From: AP-15 sp963832875
GTDB lineage: Bacteria > Pseudomonadota > Alphaproteobacteria > ATCC43930 > CGMCC-115725
DNA: 64,000 bases
Direction of reading: 5' to 3'
Assembly (NCBI GenBank): GCA_963832875.1
Contig: CAWHWB010000001.1
Span: 1-64,000 of the forward strand
The notes below the pieces were generated by a model. That model ran no database searches. It saw nothing but the letters and a program-made list of their open reading frames with translations, and was not told the origin of the DNA. Position numbers and translations under genes: made by a program. Of this stretch, positions 1 to 9,492 are shown piece after piece; positions within the stretch are counted from its first letter, which is position 1; each line of letters opens with the position of its first letter.

Positions 1-1273
1 AAGATCCGACCATAGCGGAACTGCTCAAGCCACTGGGCTATGCCACGGGCAATTCGGCAAGAATCATTTCGGCGACCGGGACGAGTTTCTGCCGACGGTG
101 CACGGCTTCGACGAGTTCTCGGGAACTATATCACCTCAACGCCGAGGAGGAACCCGAGCTGCCGGATTATCCGAATCCGAAGGATTATCCGAATTTCCGC
201 GATCGCTTCGGGCCTCGCGGCGTGATGCACTGCAGGGCGAGCCGGACGGACGATCCGACAGTCGATCCGCGCTTCGGTCGGGTCGGCAAGCAGAAGATCG
301 AGGGACACCGGCCCGCTTCACCAAAAAGCGCATGGAGACGATCGACGAGGAATCGCCGCCCGCGCCGGCGCACTACTCATTAAACAGCAACCCAAGGCCG
401 ACAAGCCATTCTTCGTCTGGGTCAACACGACCCACATGCATTTCCGGACCCATGCGCGTCCGGACTGGGTGGGCAAGGCAGGGCGCTGGCAGTCCGAATA
501 CCATGATGTCATGCTGTATCACGATTGGTGCGTGGGCACATGTGCTCAAGCTGCTCGACGACCTCAAGATCGCGGATAATACCATCGTCATGTACAGTAC
601 GGATAACGGGCCCCACCGGAACTCGTGGCCGGATGCGGCGACGACGCCATTCCGGAACGAGAAGAACACCAACTGGGAAGGCGCCTTTCCGGGTGCCGTT
701 CTTGTTCCGCTGGCCCGGCGAGATCAAGCCGGGCAGCGTCTCTAACGAGATCGTCGCCCATCACGACTGGCTGCCGACCTTCCTGGCACGGCTGGCGAGC
801 CCGACGTTAAAGGAAGCTGCCAAAGGGCTACAGGATCGGCAAGAAGACCTACAAGGTCCATCTTGACGGCTACAACCTGCTGCCTTATTTTACGGGCAAG
901 GAGAAGAAGAGCCCTCGCGACCTCGTTCTTCTACTTCTCCGATGACGAGACCTGATGGCCCTGCGCTATGACAACTGGAAGGTGGTCTTCCTGGAACAGC
1001 GGTGTGGGCACCCTGGCGTATGGGGGGATCCATTCACCCCGTTTCGCGTTCCGAAGATCTTTAATCTCCGAACGGATCCGTTCGAGTTCGCGGACATCGC
1101 TTCGAATACGTACTAGGACTGGCTGGTTCATCACGTCTTTCTGCTGGTGCCGGCGCAGGCCTATATCGGGGAATTCCTCGCCCACCTTCAGGGATTATCC
1201 GCAGCGCCAGAAGGCCGCCAGCTTCAACCTCGACGACGTGCTCCGCAGGATGCAGGAGGGCACCCACAGCTAG
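1..1273 (+). pseudogene. arylsulfatase (sulfatase family), 5'-truncated by the window edge and frameshifted
   Basis: Joining pieces from all three forward frames gives a nearly continuous sulfatase sequence: a segment around FGKNHFGDRDEFLPTVHGFD, then KPFFVWVNTTHMHF, the conserved sulfatase block MYSTDNGPHRNSWPD, NTNWEGAFRVPFLFRWPGE, and a C-terminal region ending GTHS at 1271-1273. The nucleophile Cys/Ser region lies left of the window. At least six frame changes are needed, so no full-length protein is made as the sequence stands. Amino-acid conservation is high between the breaks, which points to very recent decay or sequencing indels. The family hydrolyses sulfate esters, usually outside the cytoplasm. 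Confidence 0.8.
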
Positions 1274-1341
1274 GCCCGCCCAGGCGGAGGGCGGCCGCTT
1301 GCGTCCCCGGCGGCCGCCCGCGTGTGTCGGAGGAGCGGTCG

Positions 1342-1750
1342 ATGGAGGAATGGCTGCGTCTGGTCACGAAAGACACCATCACCGTCATCGACGCGATGGC
1401 GCTGGGTCATCGTCGTCGTCGGAACCGTCGAGGCATTGTTCGCCGAATCGTTGGCAGCATCTCGCACGCGATCGTCGCACCGCCGGGTGCGCGAGGTGTG
1501 GCTGCGCTATGGCCGCTGGTTGGTTTGCCGGGCTGACTTTCCAGCTCCGGCCGACATCATCGGCACCTCGATCGCGCCGAGCTGGCAGGAAGTCGGGCAG
1601 CTTGGCGCCATCGCAGTGATCCGGACCTTTCGAACTATTTTCTCGAACGCGATCTGGCCGAACTCCGTGACCAGGACGCGGAGCCGATCCGAAGACATCG
1701 GGTCGAAACCAGCGGTGAGATTGCCGGCTCGAAGCAGATCTCTGCAATGA
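1342..1750 (+). pseudogene. DUF1622 family membrane protein, frameshifted
   Basis: The ATG at 1342 opens MEEWLRLVTKDTITVIDAMAL. Reading then has to change frame to follow VIVVVGTVEALF, RRVREVWLRYGRWLV, ADIIGTSIAPSWQEVGQLG and LERDLAELRDQDAEP. This order (an N-terminal membrane segment, the R-REVWLRYGRWL block, then ADII-T--APSW--I) matches small DUF1622 integral membrane proteins of about 120 residues, whose function is unknown. At least three indels break it. It lies between the broken sulfatase and the broken methyltransferase and shares their pattern of frameshifts. The exact C-terminus is uncertain. Confidence 0.6.
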
Positions 1751-1772
1751 ATGGTCAAGCAGACGAAAGCGG

Positions 1773-2985
1773 ATGGAAGCGGTGCGCGCGTTTTACGAGC
1801 GTCACCCGTATCCGGCGCCGCTCGGCAATCTCGACCGGTACCGCGAACTTTACCGCAACCCGGACCGGCGCCGGGCGACCTCGCTGCTGCTGTGGCCGAG
1901 CGAGAAGCCGCGGACCGACCGGGAGATCCTGGTTGCCGGCTGCGGTACCTCGCAGGCCGCGATCCATGCACTGCGCCAGCCCGATGCACGGGTAACGGCA
2001 ATCGACATCAGCGAGGTGGGCCTCCGCCACACCCGCGAACTCCAGAAAAAATATGGATTAACAATCTCGATCTCCATAGGTTGGCGGTCGAGGAAGTCGG
2101 GGAGTTCGGCCGGCAGTTCGACCGATTGTCTGCACCGGCGTGCTGCACCATTTGCCTGACCCCGATATCGGTCTTCGGTCATTGCGGGAGGTTCTAGGCC
2201 TGCGGGGGCCATGCATCTGATGGTCTTGCCGCCTATGGCCGGGCCGGCATCTATATGATCCAGGAATATTGCCGACTGCTCGGGGTCGAGCCCACGGAGG
2301 CCGAGTTGCGCGATCTCGGCGATACGGTGGGCGCGCTCTCGGCCGACCATCCGATCGCCGGCGTAGTGCGGCGGGCCAAGGATTTCAGAGATCCGGACGC
2401 GCTCGCCGATGCATTGCTCCACCCGCAGGATCGCGCCTACACTGTGCCGCAACTTTACGACTGGCTGGAACGCTGCGGGTTGAAGTTCGGACGCTGGTTC
2501 GAGCAGGCGCCCTATCTGCCACAATGCGGAGCAATCGCGAAGATGCCGCACGCGGCCCGCCTCGTCCGGCTTGCCCCGCCATTGCAATATGCCGCGGTCG
2601 AATTGCTGCGCGGCACAATGACCAGACACAATTTGATCGCCTACCGCAACGATCGCCCCGCCATGAGCCAGCCGATCGGCTTCGGCGGCACTGCCTGGCG
2701 AGCTATGTCCCGCTGCGGCTGCCTTGGACGCTGTGCATCCGCGACCGCGCGCCGCCCGGTTCAGTCGCCGTCCTGATCAACCGCGCCCACACCTACCCCG
2801 ACCTCGCTCTCCCGATCGACGCGGCGCAGGAGCAGATATACGCCGCGATCGACGGCAAACGCCCGATCGATCAGATCCTGCAAGCGGTGGCGGGGCGAAT
2901 GGGCGACGATAAAGCCCAGCAGTTTTTCGAGCGGCTCTGGCAATACGATCAGATCGTATTGGACCCGACGAACCGCGATGATTGA
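1773..2985 (+). pseudogene. class I SAM-dependent methyltransferase, frameshifted
   Basis: The first piece (1773 on) has the SAM-binding motif I as ILVAGCGTSQAA and motif II as VTAIDISEVGLRHT. The next pieces, in other frames, carry DLHRLAVEEV and a motif IV-like segment (VCTGVLHHLPDPD), then a long clean stretch from about 2255 to 2700 (IYMIQEYCRLLGVEPTEAEL onward). A last frame at 2700-2985 ends in IDGKRPIDQILQAVAG, which looks like a PqqD-like or winged-helix tail. About 400 residues in total. Such large methyltransferases with a C-terminal extension are common in Alphaproteobacteria, but the substrate is unknown. At least three indels interrupt it. Confidence 0.65.
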
Positions 2986-3025
2986 CATTGGCGGCAGCGG
3001 CGGACCGGAATCACGGAGGCTTGTA

Positions 3026-3794
3026 ATGTCATTAAAGGACAAGGTCGCGATCGTCACCGGCGGCAACAGCGGGATCGGCCAAGCGATTGTTCTCGAGTTC
3101 GCCCGGTTGGGCGCCAATGTTGTCATCGACTATGTGTGCAATCCCGAAGCCACCGAGGCGCTCGAATGCCAGGTGGCGCAGCTCGGCGACCAGGCGATCG
3201 GCGTCAAGGCCGATGTCAGCGACATCGGCGAACTGCGGAAGCTCGTTGACCAGGCCGTCAGCCGGTTTGGCCGAGTTGACATCATGGTCAACAATGCCGG
3301 CGTTGAAACCCGCACCTCGGTCCTTGACACCACCCCGGACCAATACGACCGGGTCATGGCGATCAATCTCAAAAGCGCCTTTTTCGGCACCCAGATCGCC
3401 GCCAAAGCAGATGATCAAACAGGGCGGCGGCGGGCGGATCGTCAACATCAGCTCTGTGCATGAAGATTGGCCGATGCCGGGCAACACCCCTTATTGTGTT
3501 TCCAAAGGCGGCATGCGCATGCTGACGCGCACCGCCGGCGTCGAGCTTGCCCAGCACGATGTTCTGGTCATCGGGGTGGCGCCGGGGGCGGTGGCGACAC
3601 CGATCAACACGGCCACGCTCGGCGACCCGCAACAGCTCGCCCGATTGGACGCGGCGATCCCGCTGCGGCGCATGGCGCGGCCGGAGGAAATTGCCGCGGT
3701 GGTCGGCTTTGTCGCCGGGGCGGGTGCGAGCTATCTGACCGCGACCACGATCTTTGTCGATGGCGGCATCATGCACAACAGCGTTGGTCTGTAG
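3026..3794 (+). pseudogene. SDR family glucose 1-dehydrogenase-like oxidoreductase, one frameshift
   Basis: A short-chain dehydrogenase of about 256 residues when one base is corrected. The cofactor motif is TGGNSGIG near residues 12-19, followed by NNAG at about 90, the catalytic Ser in NISSVHEDW, and Tyr-Lys as YCVSKGG. The C-terminus is FVDGGIMHNSVGL. The start at 3026 is favoured by CGGAGG at 3014-3019. The break is at about 3402-3405, where AAAG appears instead of the expected AAG (IAAKQMIKQGG continues in the new frame). The family reduces or oxidises sugars and alcohols with NAD(P). A single homopolymer indel makes sequencing error as likely as inactivation. Confidence 0.75.
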
Positions 3795-3878
3795 CGAGGC
3801 TGTCGGCGCCGGCAATCTCGGTCAATCGGCGAGCAGGCGGCGTGCTTTATTTGTGATTAGACATCCAGGGAGGATGCG

Positions 3879-4709
3879 GTGGCAGTGACAACGGATGTGA
3901 AGCAGAGCCCAACCGCGGAAGCGACGCGGCTCCATGAGGCGCGCGAGAAGGGCGTGCCGTGGCGGCGATGGGGGCCTTACCTCAGCGAGCGCCAATGGGG
4001 CACGGTACGCGAGGACTACAGCCAAGACGGCAATGCGTGGGACTATTTCACTCACGATCAGGCGCGTTCGCGCGCCTATCACTGGGGCGAGGATGGCCTC
4101 GCCGGGATCAGTGACGATCACCAACGGCTGTGTTTTTCGCTGGCGCTGTGGAACGGCAAGGACCCGATCCTCAAAGAGCGGGCCTATGGCCTGACCAATA
4201 GCAAGGCCAATCACGGGGAGGACGTCAAGGAGTATTACCACTATCTCGACAGTACACCGACCCATTCATACATGAATACCTCTATAAATATCCGCAAAAT
4301 GAATATCCCTATCTGAATCTGATAAATACGAACAGAGGCCGCAGTAAGACGGATCCGGAATACGAATTGGTCGACACCGGCATATTCAATGAAGACAGAT
4401 ATTTTGACGTGTTCGCAGAGTACGCAAAAGCCTCGCCGACCGATATGCTGATCGAGATCAGCATAGCCAATCGCGGACCCGCCGAGGCTGAGATCCACGT
4501 GCTGCCGACGCTGTGGTTCCGCAATTTCTGGACCTGGTGGCCGGAGGAGACGAAACCATCGCTGCGGGACGCCTCGCAGCGCGGCGCCGTCGCCATCGCC
4601 GCGGGCGACGCGGTGCTGGGCGACTTTTTTCTTCATTGCGAGGGACGTCCGGTCCTGTTGTTCACCGAAAACGAGACGAACAACCAGCGTCTCTTCGGTA
4701 GCGCCAATC
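3879..4709 (+). pseudogene. GH63-like (MGH1-type) glucosidase, N-terminal part only
   Basis: The GTG at 3879 follows GGGAGGATG. The sequence WRRWGPYLSERQWGTVREDY, then DHARSRAYxWGEDGLAGISD-like and YYHYLDSTPTHSYM segments, and after a frameshift near 4270 the segment YEPEYELVDTGIFNEDRYFD, match the N-terminus of large (about 870-residue) bacterial GH63-like glucosidases acting on alpha-glucosides. Homology ends at NNQRLFGSAN near 4709, exactly where a 62-bp inverted repeat begins. Only about one third of the family length remains, without the catalytic (alpha/alpha)6 barrel. It is therefore a truncated remnant. Confidence 0.7.
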
Positions 4710-4771
4710 GTCTGCAAATCGACCGGCTGCCCCGCTCGCTCGCCGACCTCGATTGTCGGAATCTTCAATAG
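4710..4771. repeat. 62-bp inverted repeat, left copy
   Basis: The sequence is the exact reverse complement of 5983-6044 over 62 bases. Similarity continues about 15 bases further outward from the pair at 4772 / 5982 with two small indels, and stops abruptly on the other side. The left copy starts exactly where the glucosidase remnant loses homology, so it probably marks the end of an inserted or rearranged segment. Confidence 0.85.
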
Positions 4772-4952
4772 GCCGGTTTTGGCTGAGGAAGCGGGATTCG
4801 AACCATCGATGTCCGAGTGATGTAGAACCGCATCATGTTGGCGATCCGCAAGGAGCGGCAGAAGATCCGCACAAGGGCAGGATTTTTCCATCGCTGGTGT
4901 ACCGGCCGGCGACATCCTCCGCCCTCCGCTTTGCACCGTGGTGATCTTGGGT

Positions 4953-5489
4953 TCAATTAGATTTGTTTTGCTGGGCGAGCCACTCCATCGAGCCCTTGGC
5001 CCATTGGATTTGGGGTTTCTTGGGTGGCGGCTGGCGGCGGTGCTCGCGCTCTTCGGCGATCCGCCGATAATACTCAAAGATCCCTTGGCCGGGGAACGGC
5101 ATTTTGAACCAGTCGAGCAACTGGGCGGTCGAGTCGACCTGGTCATCGTGCTTGCCCCTTGGGAAGGTCGTCATCTCGTGCAGGTATTCGGCGAGCCACG
5201 GGGCGGTATCGGGGAGATAGACAAAACCGTTCTCGATCATCGCCGTCTGGGCATGCATCCGCATGATCTTGTCCAGAGTCGGCTGATAGCGGGTGACGCC
5301 ATGGCACCCCTCGGCGATCAGCTCCTGGATCAGCTGGGTGCCCGAGGCCTTATCCTCGATCAACACGACATTCTTTACGCTTTGGTGATTTCGATCCGCA
5401 GACCTCTCGATCGCCGCCTGGTTGTACGGCGCGCCCGCCAAACTCTGTTGCGCTGCATCGTAGGAATTCACCGACAGATGTCGACGCAA
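4953..5489 (-). pseudogene. phage terminase large subunit, C-terminal nuclease fragment
   Basis: On the minus strand the region reads VLIEDKASGTQLIQELIAEG, then MIENGFVYLPD, then FPRGKHDDQVDSTAQLLDWF. These are the hallmarks of the RNase H-like nuclease domain of TerL proteins (acidic residues in the IEDKASG and KHDDQVDS motifs). The ATPase half is missing and the first 30 residues look out of frame, so only a decayed end of the gene remains. It lies between the arms of the 62-bp inverted repeat with no other phage structural gene nearby, marking an old prophage site. Confidence 0.7.
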
Positions 5490-5982
5490 ATCGACGAAGC
5501 CATGACAAACCGCGACTGGCGCCCGGTGACGCTCAACTTGATTGTAAGATAAAGCGCCGCGAGCTTTTTGGGCTCAACTCCTCTGGCGCGGAGAATGCTG
5601 ACCCCGGGGATAATGATCCGCGAATTCGATTTTGCTGGCTGGACTGCCAACGGCTGCGCGCCCCCACAGCAATGATCCAGGATGATCTCACGGAGCGACG
5701 CGGACCTGGAATCGCCCCAAAATAGCGGGCCGGAGCCCAGCTCCCTGATGCGCGCGGGCAGTTCCCTGATTGCCCCGATTAATTCCTTGCAAGGCCGCAA
5801 AAATTCCCTGATCGGGTGCATTGGGTATTTGGGTCGTAAGGGCCTAATACAGCTACTCTTTTGTTACCGTTGATGTGCCCTAATGAGCCGCGTTTCGAGG
5901 AAATTCCCCTGTATTTTCCCTACGAACAGGGAACTCCGTTCAGAGACGGGTTCGCTCGAGACTGGCCGCTCAGCCAAACCGC
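5490..5982. other. gene-poor stretch between prophage remnant and inverted repeat
   Basis: No convincing gene is visible. The region has several TTCCCTG-type short repeats (around 5762-5815 and 5902-5935) in both orientations, AT-richer than the surroundings. It probably is degenerate mobile-element or prophage DNA. Confidence 0.4.
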
Positions 5983-6044
5983 CTATTGAAGATTCCGACA
6001 ATCGAGGTCGGCGAGCGAGCGGGGCAGCCGGTCGATTTGCAGAC
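5983..6044. repeat. 62-bp inverted repeat, right copy
   Basis: Exact reverse complement of 4710-4771. The pair encloses about 1.2 kb holding the terminase fragment. No transposase gene lies between the arms, so if this is a mobile element it is non-autonomous or decayed. Confidence 0.85.
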
Positions 6045-6181
6045 GGCCGCGACATCGAGGTTGTCCTGGCGGACATCGGCGAGAGCGTGCAACAAGTTGA
6101 GCTCCCACTCCAACCTCTTCGGAAGGATTTTCGGCTGCAAAGGCCCGGCGCACCGGGCTGCAAAGGGTTGGAACGATCGGA

Positions 6182-6379
6182 CTATCGGGCGGCCGGGGGG
6201 GTCTCGATCGGCGCGCAGTTGGTTCGCCCGGACATCAGGCAATCCTCGAGCTGCGATTCCTTGCGTAGGGCGTGAACCAGATAGACCGCGGCGACCACCA
6301 GCACCAGCACGATGATCAACCCGATCACCGCCCCGGACCGCGAGCGCTCGCTGCCTTGATCGTCGGGAGGTTCGGCCAT
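6182..6379 (-). CDS. small single-pass membrane protein
   Basis: A 65-residue protein with a charged N-terminus (AEPPDDQGSERSRSG), one hydrophobic segment at about residues 17-38 (AVIGLIIVLVLVVAAVYLVH) and a short tail with two cysteines (LEDCLMSGRTNCAP). Small alphaproteobacterial proteins of this layout are common and uncharacterised. It stands alone, divergent from the downstream amidase. Codon use is normal, which supports a real gene. No function can be assigned. Confidence 0.6.
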   Translation of the reverse strand: MAEPPDDQGSERSRSGAVIGLIIVLVLVVAAVYLVHALRKESQLEDCLMSGRTNCAPIETPPAAR

Positions 6380-6587
6380 CGGATGCCTCGAACGCAGAGG
6401 TCAGGCCCGTCGGCGACAGCCCGGAGCCGAGCTATTATACGCAGCCGGAGCGGCGATCAGCGTCGCGCGTCGTATCTTGTCAGGCAGAGCTTGCCTGGGC
6501 GAGAGTGCCCGCGGCGCGCGTCGGTATTGGCACATATTGGCATATACATGTTTGACATCGCGTCGTGAGGCGGAAGAGGAGGCACCG

Positions 6588-7877
6588 ATGACCGACCCGC
6601 GCTCGCTGACTGTCCGCGAGGCCGCCCGGCAGATCGCCGAGCGCAAACTCACCGCCGAGGCGTTGGCGAAGGCCTATCTCGACCGGGTCGCGGCGCGCGA
6701 GAGCGTGATCGGCGCCTGGCAATATCTCGACCGCGAGCAGGCCCTGGCCGAGGCGCGGCAACGCGACGCCGAGCCGCCGCGCGGGCCGTTGCACGGGGTG
6801 CCGATCGCGGTCAAGGACCTGATCGACACCGCCGACATGCCGACCGGCTACGGCTCGCCGATCTATCGCGGCCATCGGCCGGCCGCCGACGCCGCCTGCG
6901 TGGCGCTCGCCCGCGCCGCCGGTGCGGTCGTGCTCGGCAAGACCGTCACCACCGAATTCGCCACCTTCACCCCCGGCAAGACGGCGAACCCGCGGAACCC
7001 GGCGCACACGCCGGGCGGTTCGTCGAGCGGCTCGGCCGCGGCCGTCGCCGACGGCATGGCGCCGCTTGCCTTCGGCACCCAGACCGCCGGGTCGGTGATC
7101 CGTCCGGCTGCGTATTGCGGCGTCGTCGGCTACAAGCCGAGCTTCGGACTGATCAGCCGGGCCGGGGTCAAGCCGCTCGCCGACAGCCTCGACACGGTCG
7201 GCGTGCTCGCTCGCAGCGTCGACGATGCGGCGTTCTTCGCCGGCGTCTTGGCCGAGCGGCCGGGGCTGCGCCATCTGGCGCCACCGGCGCACATGCCGCG
7301 CTTTGGCCTCTATCGCACCCCGATGTGGGACGAGGCGGAGCCGTCGGTCGCCGCCGCGCTCGATCGGGCGCGAGCAGCGCTCGAACGGGCCGGTGCGCGG
7401 GTCGAAGAAGTGGCGATCGCCCCCGAGCATCACGGGCTGACCCAAGCGCAGGACGAGATCATGGGGTTCGAGACCGTGCGCGCGCTCGCCGACGAGCGGA
7501 TTCGGCACAGCGCCGAATTATCGCCGCGGCTGGCGCAGCTGCTCGACGCCGGAATGGCGGTCGGGGCCGACGAATACGACAGGGCGCGCGCGCTGACCGA
7601 GACGGCACGGGCCGCTCTCGCCGGGTTTTTCGATGGCCATGACGCGATGCTGGTCCCGGCCGCGCCGGGCGAGGCGCCGAGGGGTCTCGAATATACCGGC
7701 GACCCGGTGTTCAACCGCATGTGGACCCTGCTCGGAGTGCCGTGCGCGACGATGCCGGCGCTGTGGGGCGAGAATGGCCTGCCGCTCGGGGTCCAGCTGG
7801 TCGGCCGGATGCAGGACGATTCGCGGCTCTTGACCTGCGCGGCGTTTCTCGAACGCGCCCTCGCCAAGAGCGCATGA
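6588..7877 (+). CDS. amidase signature family enzyme
   Basis: A 429-residue amidase. The catalytic Ser-cisSer-Lys triad is visible: Lys in GVPIAVKDLIDT (about residue 76), the glycine/serine-rich loop TPGGSSSGSAAAV (about 141-153), and the nucleophile region LAFGTQTAGSVIRPAAYCG. Length and order match amidases hydrolysing aliphatic or aryl amides; the substrate is not evident. The start at 6588 is chosen for AGAGGAGG at 6575-6582. Its stop overlaps the start of the following lipoprotein gene (ATGA), so the two are translationally coupled. A second, distantly related amidase lies at 61773. Confidence 0.9.
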   Translation: MTDPRSLTVREAARQIAERKLTAEALAKAYLDRVAARESVIGAWQYLDREQALAEARQRDAEPPRGPLHGVPIAVKDLIDTADMPTGYGSPIYRGHRPAADAACVALARAAGAVVLGKTVTTEFATFTPGKTANPRNPAHTPGGSSSGSAAAVADGMAPLAFGTQTAGSVIRPAAYCGVVGYKPSFGLISRAGVKPLADSLDTVGVLARSVDDAAFFAGVLAERPGLRHLAPPAHMPRFGLYRTPMWDEAEPSVAAALDRARAALERAGARVEEVAIAPEHHGLTQAQDEIMGFETVRALADERIRHSAELSPRLAQLLDAGMAVGADEYDRARALTETARAALAGFFDGHDAMLVPAAPGEAPRGLEYTGDPVFNRMWTLLGVPCATMPALWGENGLPLGVQLVGRMQDDSRLLTCAAFLERALAKSA

Positions 7878-8179
7878 GGACCGCACCGGCGGCTCGTGCC
7901 CTGCTGATCGCCGTCGCCATCGGGTTCGCCGGCTGCTCAGCGCTCGATCCTTACCCCGACACGCCGCAGCCCGCCGCCGCCGGGGTCAAGGATGCCGGGC
8001 CGCGGGTGGCGATCTGCTACGATTTCGTCGTCAGCTCGGTCGCCGCGGTGCAGAAGGCGGCGCAGGACCAATGCGGGCCGCATACGCTGGCCGCGCGCGT
8101 CGATACCGACTGGAAGCTCGAGTTTTGCCCGCTCCTATTGCCGGCGCGGGCCACCTTCGTGTGCAAGCCAGCAAAATAG
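7874..8179 (+). CDS. small predicted lipoprotein
   Basis: A 101-residue protein with a signal peptide (RALLIAVAIGFAGC) and lipobox FAGC, so it is probably lipid-modified at Cys near residue 20. The mature part has four cysteines (AICYDF, DQCGPH, EFCPLL, FVCKPAK), suggesting disulfides in the periplasm. The start overlaps the amidase stop at 7874-7877. No family is recognised. Adjacent hemA begins 88 bases downstream. Confidence 0.65.
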   Translation: MRTAPAARALLIAVAIGFAGCSALDPYPDTPQPAAAGVKDAGPRVAICYDFVVSSVAAVQKAAQDQCGPHTLAARVDTDWKLEFCPLLLPARATFVCKPAK

Positions 8180-8267
8180 CGACCCCTTTGCCGCAGCCGC
8201 GACACGTCGTCCGGCGCAAACCGGGTGGAAGCTGTGCTATGCTTGCTCGCGGCCGCCGATAGTGGGG

Positions 8268-9476
8268 ATGATGGATTACGAAGCTTTTTTCACCGAGCGC
8301 CTCGACGCGCTGCGCGCCGAGGGGCGGTATCGCGTCTTTGCCGATCTCGAGCGGCGCTGCGGCGGCTTTCCGCGCGCCTTTGACCATCGCATCGGCGCCG
8401 AGGTCACGGTGTGGTGCTCGAACGACTATCTCGGCATGGGCCAGCACCCGGCGGTGCTCGCCGCGATGGCCAAAGCCTTGCGCACGCTCGGTGCCGGCGC
8501 CGGCGGTACCCGCAACATCTCGGGCAACAGCCACCTGCACCTCGAACTCGAGCGCGAGCTGGCCGATCTCCATGGTCGCGAAGCGGCCCTCGTGTTCACC
8601 TCGGGCTATGTCGCCAATGAGGCGGTGCTGTCGACCCTGGCGCGCGACCTGCCAGGCACGGTGGTGCTGTCGGACGCGCAGAACCACGCCTCGATGATCG
8701 CAGGCATCCGCAACAGCCGCGCCGAGAAGCACATTTTTCGGCATAACGACGCCGATGACCTGGCTCGCCTGCTCGATCGTGTCGGCCCCGAGCGGCCAAA
8801 GCTCGTCTGCTTCGAATTGGTCTATTCGATGGATGGCGACATCGCCCCGATCGGCGCCTTGTGCGACATGGCCGACGATTTTGCCGCGATGACCTATCTC
8901 GACGAGGTGCACGCCGTCGGTCTCTACGGCGCGCGCGGCGGCGGCATCGCCGAGAGCCAAGGCGTCATGCACCGCCCGACCGTGATCCAGGGCACGCTCG
9001 GCAAGGCCTTTGGCGTGATGGGCGGCTACATCGCGGGTTCAGCCGCACTCGTCGATTTTCTGCGCAGCCACGCATCGGGGTTTATTTTCACGACCGCATT
9101 GCCGCCGGCGCTCGCCGCCGGCGCGCTCGCCAGCGTCCGGCATCTGAAGCACAGCCAAGTCGAGCGCAGTCGGCAACAGGAGCGCGCAGCGCGGCTGAAG
9201 CTCCGCCTCGCCGAAGCGGATTTGCCGGTGCGCTCGTCGCCGAGCCACATCGTCCCGGTCATGGTCGGCGATGCCGAGCGCTGCAAGGCCGCCTGCGACC
9301 TGCTGCTGCACCGGCACCGGATCTATGTTCAGCCGATCAATTATCCGACTGTGCCGAAAGGCGGCGAGCGGCTGCGGCTGACGCCGACGCCGTTGCACAG
9401 CAACGAGGACATCGACGCGCTGGTGGCCGGGCTTGCCGATGTGTGGCTCCGGCTAACGTTGCCGCGCGCCGCCTGA
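8268..9476 (+). CDS. hemA: 5-aminolevulinate synthase
   Basis: A 402-residue PLP enzyme condensing glycine and succinyl-CoA to 5-aminolevulinate, the first step of haem synthesis by the C4 (Shemin) route of Alphaproteobacteria. Diagnostic features are MDYEAFFTERLDALRAEGRY at the N-terminus, WCSNDYLGMGQHP, GTRNISGNSH, the PLP aspartate in YLDEVHAVGLYG, and the Schiff-base lysine in QGTLGKAFGVMGGYI. The C-terminal INYPTVPKGGERLRLTPTP is typical. Two adjacent ATGs (8268 and 8271) follow GTGGGG; either could start. It is convergent with the HAD gene with a 16-base gap. Confidence 0.95.
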   Translation: MMDYEAFFTERLDALRAEGRYRVFADLERRCGGFPRAFDHRIGAEVTVWCSNDYLGMGQHPAVLAAMAKALRTLGAGAGGTRNISGNSHLHLELERELADLHGREAALVFTSGYVANEAVLSTLARDLPGTVVLSDAQNHASMIAGIRNSRAEKHIFRHNDADDLARLLDRVGPERPKLVCFELVYSMDGDIAPIGALCDMADDFAAMTYLDEVHAVGLYGARGGGIAESQGVMHRPTVIQGTLGKAFGVMGGYIAGSAALVDFLRSHASGFIFTTALPPALAAGALASVRHLKHSQVERSRQQERAARLKLRLAEADLPVRSSPSHIVPVMVGDAERCKAACDLLLHRHRIYVQPINYPTVPKGGERLRLTPTPLHSNEDIDALVAGLADVWLRLTLPRAA

Positions 9477-9492
9477 CGGTCGGCGGCGTCGG

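Noticed and set aside
4775..4840. tRNA-like 3' end on the minus strand (GGTTCGAATCCCGC, ending TCAGCCA)
   Set aside because: The T stem pairs at only three of five positions and no acceptor or anticodon stem can be drawn. It could be a decayed attachment site, but the evidence is too weak to list.
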